Shown here: positions 8,801 to 12,886 of the stretch, one piece after another
Position numbering within the stretch: the stretch's first letter is position 1
Layout: each line of letters begins with the position of its first letter
Assembly (NCBI GenBank): GCA_017999015.1
Contig: JAGOBZ010000045.1
Span: 1 to 12,886, forward strand
Reading direction: 5' to 3'
Source of the DNA: Kiritimatiellia bacterium
GTDB taxonomy: Bacteria > Verrucomicrobiota > Kiritimatiellia > RFP12 > UBA1067
DNA: 12,886 nt
Made by a program: the position numbers and the translations under genes
Notes under the pieces: generated by a model
What the model was told of the DNA's origin: nothing
Seen by the model: only the letters and a program-made list of their open reading frames with translations
Database searches by the model: none

Positions 8801-9001
8801 CTGGGTGCTTCAGGCGAAGCGCTTTGCGTGGTCAGCGTGCGCGGCGAGATCGAGGTCTACGGCCTCAAGCAGGGCGACGCCTACCGCGCGCGCGGCAAAG
8901 GGAAGGTCAAAGGCAAGGTGGGGTGCTGCCCCTTCTGCGTGAAATTCAACAAGACCGTGACTGTGACCTATGACGATGGAGAATGGGATGTGGATTATTG
9001 A
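2855..9001 (+). CDS. Giant exported multidomain protein (2048 residues), function unknown
   Basis: First gene of a three-gene operon. Residues 1-14 (MAACGLLSFALNAA) look like the hydrophobic and cleavage parts of a signal peptide but lack basic residues. An internal duplication follows: RGNLY at 68-72 and again at 223-227, each leading into LLGH, VYE and PAGT blocks. Residues about 363-483 resemble a MAM-like jelly-roll module (LYLAFDHREAGDE, VRFQQMDNYPW). About 520-610 is CARDB-like, closing with NESNN at 594-598. A long beta-rich part carries C910, C914 and C925. Residues about 1433-1766 are mostly helical, with a coiled-coil-like stretch at 1606-1679. The C-terminus is glycine-rich and beta-like, with C2024, C2025 and C2028. 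No sorting signal is seen at the end. No enzyme motif was found; a surface or matrix scaffold is the best guess. The start is uncertain: a weak AGGA lies 17 bases upstream, and the frame stays open back through the palindrome to GTG 2747. Confidence 0.88.
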   Translation: MAACGLLSFALNAATVPPLIEDGSRGGLGTVASWSFASNNAGRITLPGTVLDRFDQTGTPFFSSSFFRGNLYHADAACTLLGHEFYLERNTPVEVTFSVYEGATAAGPFIRVDEVTVLAPAGTGYVASGQRGVTLRAGYTYAVGAAVAESAYFQRPTVTLPFDNGDLSCVNGLLFSGLPGATVSAFSTATNPYRQRLRLGGPSDVVPGGTTLMLLESVGMSMRGNLYAPSQNTWLLGHGLYVPRGSDRTMRLFVYESAERTGTYARVDMQTVTVPAGTNYIAVSTRIPMQAGRFYMIGAWGTSYSCYRASGYYATPQDFSWGRAVEGYSSVYLLNGPPDTFVKSSTTNTTVYWGCVTVGDLPALRMDTSVYNQMSTNSATVLLDTQGYDNLYLAFDHREAGDEAHDGDGVFVSSNGTSFRRILQIDTTSSGWTRHEIDLIPLARAAGVPTDGQLHVRFQQMDNYPWTGGDGREFSGILFHAKPDFGWYALDTTQPKYLFRGKVVKTFSLSGTLALAGGTNAVADLAINTRYRLNDPVGPVQTTYDALSLDLPALGHRHMPFGTTVTVPASTTLTQSVYQIHVDLDYGAIFSEGNESNNTDRTEFLVNHYAGTLRFGTVSTFVTLSDWDFQVGYGAPLFSPERHVITGNGTVAGQSFSFTNLKVRKDPITGIYSVDPAETQTITLYGLTNTLGSVSGVRFRYNSPITLSKDGAQGIVSALMPAGCAFAARPDMPWGMPFTDAIPVWFNSLLYPTGILTTAPPYGFFFEESKPLYFDVTSLQWDTAAGRLSLTVADLLYAHAPALDELEALKSAGLISSQDALRRSNDGYYRTAAPLSGTVQVTPDSAGAAQLDFAVSLKAGAFVAHMPYDVAIDWRDTGHLAISNDLPVVDPAASVLNDGQDMLITYNSGCPGGCVGGDMILTQECYNAYAAFFFTQDGGLFVPCEFRGVDAEIHWGYIASLGRHAQNAFGFREGVFHMPGHFLKRADSPPVLSADDTPGALLLTGVERNGDELIRPHGQGYAEGDGAYAGLTVAYEGPGCEGTLLLGGSETLGPFLLDEACKLYVRHSGVTGIQLADETLGSSAVMLYGYPFRLNYLAFAYLSNMNTDSRSDGDLFVPAPTDFNLAFDRLNLNCFGDVESLSLPSPAPELTLAYWSARVKPTTALFTSTDPCAVGQKTLVMDISTEVDNLPGRLFGRIGVLANGNLACSNDMIGCDSRLTLPASVTLPGPNGASYTLRPASKGYFNDFRTCGDRAQTGDGLLTFAGEIDVPFFENLLVQGFTGADTGGATSPLYLVGGWPTKGWKIGSDTPFTDPEFDTANAAHPTGTGKPSFSEYLAGSHADYIPRARREWISGIGFDIGVRWDAPTRSFRSPAPNTRDLFVVQTEYNVPQLTPQRAEITFGLQYGEMPALNLSSVFFNAVDEATGISACFTSVVGNVVNSVMDRGIDALETVTATDPAELLANTLASEIDPFVDSLYVALSNAHASGSSSVSNVLARYVRGGAGAPAHNLRHILDTLVDGSSVIEDGIGLADDLQARIDEAEQLINAVAFTVDDPVMGTADGLLNKLGDDYPLLETLGRILMIFAIPSMMDADSAIEDTLGTVMESIEPALDTIKETLGEVQTQLADVRSTLEEAGEFRNELAAFLDPAQLQAVADAIASQMESELGALEGAFSPYANYTQDEIKALLRAAIVDALRSASPIAELQRVVRARMLDFDRQIREGVSSVMAQVNTAMRETLSEMVGSLDDTISGMTGDLSDVIGTGQIEGYAHISGDSLDKLRLDLLAQMKVPEELEFKGYLEIVNEQATASAGCAFPDGDTYKVTLGAQDVACDWLGSDARINCACFFTINSGTPKGLGGGIELVGGKINFEAMEVERFGAAVAFGLLENYLAAAARVTTPAGVEIEGGVFFGRTCTLAPLLIVDPECGTVFGEPPFTGAYVYGEGWMPIYDYGCLFSISAGAGLGVFYFMEGPTYGVRVMLGASGEALCVVSVRGEIEVYGLKQGDAYRARGKGKVKGKVGCCPFCVKFNKTVTVTYDDGEWDVDY
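8978..8981 (+). promoter_or_regulatory. Ribosome binding site of the fibronectin-type gene
   Basis: GGAG lies inside the end of the preceding gene, 6 bases before the ATG at 8988. It selects this start over the in-frame ATGs at 8970 and 8976, and makes translational coupling to the upstream gene likely. Confidence 0.7.
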
Positions 9002-12000
9002 ACAGAGAACGCCGTTCCTGAGCCCGCTGGCCGGGGTAGCGGCTGTTGCCGTCGCAGGGCTGCTGCATGCGCAGACCGACGACCCGATGCTGTTCTGCAT
9101 GGGTACGTCGATCCGCGCCGGCGGCAAAGACTGGGCGTATGTCTTGTGGGAGGTCAATGATGGCGCGCCGCTGCCGGACCCCGCCCTCTCCGTTCACGCG
9201 CGTCCCGGCGGTTTCACCGATCCCGGCACCTTCGCTCGCGTGACCGTCGCACAGCGCCAGACCGACCCCGCCACCGTGGCCTGGCTGATCGCGCGCGCCG
9301 AGTCGATCGGCCAGAGCGCCGCCGACCTCGCCAACCTGCTGGACACCGTTTTCGCCGACCTCGCGCTCAGTCCTGGCTTGAGCCTCGAGGCGCGGCTGGC
9401 CGCCGTGGTCCGCGCCGGCGCGGAGAATCCCGAAGCCGAGGAGAACCTGCGGTTTCTGGCCCGACGCCATGCCGCGATCGCAATGGCACTGGGTCGCGCC
9501 GCCTTGGTTCCAATCACCCCGTCCGGGCAGACCACCATCGAGCTGCGCGCCTTTGACCCTGTCAGCGGCCAGGAGGGCTCTCTGCGCGGGCGCGTCAGCG
9601 TAACCGCCAATGCCCCGCGCATCCTGCCCGCTCCGCTGAATGTGAGCGGCACCACCGAAGCGTCGCCGCGCGGACACCTTGTCATCGGCGTGCGCTGGGA
9701 TGTCTCCGACGCCTACCGTCGCGTCTCACTGCTCGGGTTCGGCTTCAACGTCTATCGTTTGGACCGCGATTTCGCGGTCGCGCACAACTACCACATCAAC
9801 CCGCCGGAGCCCGCAGAGCTGACGACGTTGCTGGCCACGAACCCCCAAGCCGTCAAACGCGCCAACCGCCTGCCGGTCCTGATCGACGAAGACGATGTGC
9901 CGCCGGACCGTCCCTACTTCAATGACGACAATGACCGCTTCGCGCCAGACGGTGTACCGTTTGCCGCCGGCCAGCAGTTCTATTACTTTGTGACGGCCTG
10001 CGACGTGCTCGGACGCGACGGCGAGGTCTCGCAAGGCGTGCTGCTGACCGCGTGTGACCGGCAGGCCCCGCTCGTCCCTGTCGGCGTTCGCGCGCGGCGG
10101 CTGCGCACCTTTGATGGGACGGCGCGCGATTACGGCGTCGAGATCTCCTGGCAGCCGAATCCCGACTCCTCCAACGACACCACCACCGCCTACTGGATCT
10201 ACCGGTACGCCAGCCAAGACGACCCCACCTTCCGGTCCCGTGATCCCCTGCAGAACCGCATCGGCGGACCGGTCGCGCAAAACACCAACCTGACCCGCCT
10301 GGTGTACATCGACACCACACCGGGCGAGGCGGATTTCGGACGTCGGTATTATTACACCGTGCGCGCCATCGACAACAGCGCGTGCGGCGGCAACTGGTCC
10401 GGGCACAGTGCACCGGTTGCGTGCAACCTGCGCGACGAGGATGGGCCTGGCCTGCCCTCGGCCACACTCTTCGTGGACCGGCTCGATGTCACGGTCACGG
10501 CGGAGGAGGCTCCGGTCGACATCACCGAGTCGCCCATCGACCGGGGCGATTTCCGGCTGGTCTGTAAGGTGCCGCAAGAGTGGTTGCGCGACCCGGTGCA
10601 GTCGGTCTCCTTCTATCAGCGTGAAGCACGCGATGAAAATGCGCCGGTCCTGTTTATCGGGCGCTACACGTTGGGTGACGGGATGGCGGCTGTCACCAGC
10701 CGCTACCTGCGCGTCGACAGTAAGATCAACTGGTTCTTTTACTGCCAAGTCAAGTTGCGCGACGGGACACTGTCAAACTTAGCGCGAAGCGGACAGTTTC
10801 TTGCGCATTCCAACCTCATGATCTGCCGCCACGTGCTGTTCAATGCACTGGGAACGGTCACACGCGTGCCCGCCGATCCGGCCGATCCCGGCGTACCGCC
10901 TTCTGGCAGCCTCGTGCCGACCGTGACAATCCACTTAGACGCAGACTCCGTGGAGTGGCGTCTCTTCACGCAGGTTGACAACGGCCCGCTGACGCTTGCG
11001 CGTCAAGGCCTCGGCGAGCCCAACACCGACATCACCGACATCCGGCCGGATGTCGAACGGTATCTGCATTGCGCGGACGTGAAGTATTTTGTTCAAACGT
11101 TTGACAATAACGGCAACCCGAGCCCGCTGAAGCTGATCGGACACGCCTTCGTTCCCGGCGCGGCTCCGGCTGCGCTGGAGTATGTCGCGGTCGAGCCGTC
11201 CGGAACCAGCAACGCCCCCACCTTCACGGTCACGTGGGTCGGATCGCCGCACGGCGTCGACCATTTCGAACTGCATCTCGGCATGCCGATGAGCGAACCG
11301 CCCGAATCCCTGGCGGGCGCGGGGCTCAGCACCAATCTGATCAAGGGCACGGGCACCGCGCTCGCCGTGCCGAACACAGACGGCACGCAGGAAACCTACC
11401 TGATGGCGATGTATGAGACGCCGCGTGTCGGCGCGGCCTTCGGCGATCCGGACAGCGACCTGTTCACTGTCACGCTTCCCGCGCAGATCAACTCCCGGAT
11501 CCTGGTGCAGATCCGGCCTGTCGGCCGCTGTTCAGAGGGGGAACTCTCCTACCGTCAGCTCGCCTCCTGGACGTTGCCGGCCCCGCTCAGCCAGGTCACG
11601 GTGCCCTGGCCGGCCCGCCCGCTGCCGCCGGTTGCCGCGCCGCTCAACACGGCCATCAAACCGCTCTTCCTCCCGTATCAAGACTACGGCGATGCCGTGC
11701 CCCGCGAAACCGCAGCGATCGCGATCGGCCGCGTCGACAACAACTCCGACATCATGCACCGCCAGGCGGACGGCTACCTGTTGTCCACGGGAGATCCGCT
11801 CGAAACGTTCTTGTACACGCCTGACGACGCCTCCGACACCCTGCTGCCCTTTGTCCTTTACCGGCGTCAGGTCGCCAACTCCCTTTTCCCGAGCGTGTCC
11901 GGACAGTATGTCCAGGTCACGCCGATGATCGAGCATTTCGCCTCGGTCATCGACGCGCCGACCGGAAAACGGCGCGTCCTTGATCCCTACCTGGTGATCG

Positions 12001-12167
12001 GCCGAATTGAACCTCAGGTCGCGGAAGACTTTCACACCATCTGTGTACGCGACCGCTTGGGCATCGTCGGCGGTGCCGCCTATGAATACCTGTTGATGCG
12101 TTTTGACGAACGCCGCGAACCGCGCGACGTTCTTAAACTGGGAACCGTCACGATTCCCGCAAGGTAA
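8988..12167 (+). CDS. Exported protein with fibronectin type III-like domains (1059 residues)
   Basis: Second gene of the operon; its start overlaps the end of the giant gene by 14 bases. A signal peptide covers residues 1-28: Arg7, a hydrophobic run from about 14 to 26, and a likely cut after LHA before Gln29. Residues about 29-205 are an unrecognised mixed domain with a helical middle. Two fibronectin III-like units follow, at about 214-350 (RWDVSD, FNVYRLDRD, YYFVTACD) and 362-478 (VEISWQPNPDSSNDT, AYWIYRYAS, YYYTVRAIDN). A third weaker one lies at about 724-860 (FTVTWVGSPHGVDHFELHL). The rest is beta-rich and not assigned. There is no membrane anchor, sorting motif or catalytic motif, so the protein is probably secreted or outer-surface, acting with gene 1 or gene 3. 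The fold calls rest on the tyrosine and tryptophan spacing and not on a profile search. Confidence 0.9.
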   Translation: MWIIEQRTPFLSPLAGVAAVAVAGLLHAQTDDPMLFCMGTSIRAGGKDWAYVLWEVNDGAPLPDPALSVHARPGGFTDPGTFARVTVAQRQTDPATVAWLIARAESIGQSAADLANLLDTVFADLALSPGLSLEARLAAVVRAGAENPEAEENLRFLARRHAAIAMALGRAALVPITPSGQTTIELRAFDPVSGQEGSLRGRVSVTANAPRILPAPLNVSGTTEASPRGHLVIGVRWDVSDAYRRVSLLGFGFNVYRLDRDFAVAHNYHINPPEPAELTTLLATNPQAVKRANRLPVLIDEDDVPPDRPYFNDDNDRFAPDGVPFAAGQQFYYFVTACDVLGRDGEVSQGVLLTACDRQAPLVPVGVRARRLRTFDGTARDYGVEISWQPNPDSSNDTTTAYWIYRYASQDDPTFRSRDPLQNRIGGPVAQNTNLTRLVYIDTTPGEADFGRRYYYTVRAIDNSACGGNWSGHSAPVACNLRDEDGPGLPSATLFVDRLDVTVTAEEAPVDITESPIDRGDFRLVCKVPQEWLRDPVQSVSFYQREARDENAPVLFIGRYTLGDGMAAVTSRYLRVDSKINWFFYCQVKLRDGTLSNLARSGQFLAHSNLMICRHVLFNALGTVTRVPADPADPGVPPSGSLVPTVTIHLDADSVEWRLFTQVDNGPLTLARQGLGEPNTDITDIRPDVERYLHCADVKYFVQTFDNNGNPSPLKLIGHAFVPGAAPAALEYVAVEPSGTSNAPTFTVTWVGSPHGVDHFELHLGMPMSEPPESLAGAGLSTNLIKGTGTALAVPNTDGTQETYLMAMYETPRVGAAFGDPDSDLFTVTLPAQINSRILVQIRPVGRCSEGELSYRQLASWTLPAPLSQVTVPWPARPLPPVAAPLNTAIKPLFLPYQDYGDAVPRETAAIAIGRVDNNSDIMHRQADGYLLSTGDPLETFLYTPDDASDTLLPFVLYRRQVANSLFPSVSGQYVQVTPMIEHFASVIDAPTGKRRVLDPYLVIGRIEPQVAEDFHTICVRDRLGIVGGAAYEYLLMRFDERREPRDVLKLGTVTIPAR
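12161..12164 (+). promoter_or_regulatory. Ribosome binding site of the FG-GAP-type gene
   Basis: AAGG overlaps the last two codons of the preceding gene and sits 7 bases before the ATG at 12172. With only 4 bases between TAA 12165-12167 and that ATG, reinitiation after gene 2 is likely. Confidence 0.6.
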
Positions 12168-12171
12168 CACC

Positions 12172-12886
12172 ATGAGAACGCCACGCGCCATTCTGTTGCT
12201 GACCGCACTCTGCGCCGCGTACGTCGCCCGCGCGCAGACCGAGCCGCCGCGGTGGATCACCCACACACCGGTGGAATTCTCCTGCCTGCTCGATGCGGAC
12301 GGCGACGGCGACCTCGACCTCGTCACCGCAGACCGCGCCGCCGGACTGCTCCGCGTCGGGCGTCGCACATCAAGCACATCGGTCACATGGGAATCTCCGA
12401 CGTCAGGCGGAATTGCACCGCTTGACGGCTTCACGGCAGGACGGGTGCTCACCAACGCCCGTCACGCCGTTGTGCTGACCGGCATGCTGGCGAACCGCGC
12501 GGCCGTCATGGACCTCGCTTCGGCCGGCAGCGCGCGCACCCCACGCCCGCTCTTCCCGCAAAGCGCCGGCCCCCGGCTGGCTGTCGCGCTCAACACCGTC
12601 CCGGCGAGTTCAACCGACGAACTCTTCCTCTCCACAGACCTCAACGGCGGCGGCGCCTTCTTCCGCCAGCTCTTCCAGAGCACGGGCTTTGGCACATTCG
12701 CGCAACTTGACTTCGACAACGGACCATTCCCCTTCACATTTGCAGCCGGTCTCTGCGTCTCAAACGGGGCGATCCCGCGCGTGGCAGGCCTGCTGCCGGA
12801 CACCGACGAGATCTACCTGTTCGCCACCGGCAATAACGGCGCCTCCGTCGGTCTGCAACCTCCGCGGACCGTGCCGCTTTCAGACA
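12172..12886 (+). CDS. Exported FG-GAP/VCBS-type repeat protein, partial
   Basis: Third gene of the operon; 238 codons are visible before the right edge and no stop is reached. Residues 1-21 are a clear signal peptide: Arg2 and Arg5, hydrophobic AILLLTALCAA, and a cut after ARA before Gln22. Residues 39-51 (LLDADGDGDLDLV) match the FG-GAP/VCBS repeat with its DxDGDGDxD calcium-binding loop, the repeat that builds integrin-type beta-propellers. Later stretches such as TDELFLSTDLNGGGAFF and DEIYLFATGNNG look like further, weaker blades without the full calcium loop. Proteins of this type are usually extracellular and act in adhesion or as the front part of RHS/Tc-type proteins. The missing C-terminus would show which. 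Confidence 0.88.
   Translation, partial: MRTPRAILLLTALCAAYVARAQTEPPRWITHTPVEFSCLLDADGDGDLDLVTADRAAGLLRVGRRTSSTSVTWESPTSGGIAPLDGFTAGRVLTNARHAVVLTGMLANRAAVMDLASAGSARTPRPLFPQSAGPRLAVALNTVPASSTDELFLSTDLNGGGAFFRQLFQSTGFGTFAQLDFDNGPFPFTFAAGLCVSNGAIPRVAGLLPDTDEIYLFATGNNGASVGLQPPRTVPLSD

Overview
The window is bacterial DNA of high G+C. Sampled 60-base blocks of the large genes run about 58-67% G+C, while the transposase-like gene reaches 73-80%. Tightly packed giant exported proteins, CARDB-, fibronectin-III- and FG-GAP-like modules and a transposase-like protein of a type I associate with PVC-group genomes point to the PVC superphylum, perhaps Kiritimatiellota or Verrucomicrobiota. This placement is inference; there is no rRNA or ribosomal gene to confirm it.

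Layout. (1) 1-761, minus strand: 253 N-terminal residues of PabB, aminodeoxychorismate synthase component I, running off the left edge. (2) 762-1103: an A+T-rich gap holding one doubtful 26-codon reading frame. (3) 1104-2666, minus strand: a 520-residue, very G+C-rich protein of an uncharacterised transposase-like family. (4) 2747-2803: a near-perfect 57-base palindrome between that gene and the next one, which points away from it. (5) 2855-12886, plus strand: three genes for exported proteins. They are a 2048-residue multidomain protein, a 1059-residue fibronectin-III-type protein that overlaps it by 14 bases, and an FG-GAP/VCBS-type protein that starts 4 bases after gene 2 stops and runs off the right edge.

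The three plus-strand genes look like one translationally coupled operon for large extracellular or cell-surface proteins. Each begins with a signal-peptide-like stretch, none shows a recognisable enzyme active site, and the modules seen are adhesion or scaffold types. The job of the operon cannot be read from this window. The minus-strand genes appear unrelated to it: pabB is housekeeping folate synthesis, and the transposase-like gene is probably an arrival. The palindrome and the weak start of the 2048-residue gene make the 2667-2855 junction the most interesting structural spot.
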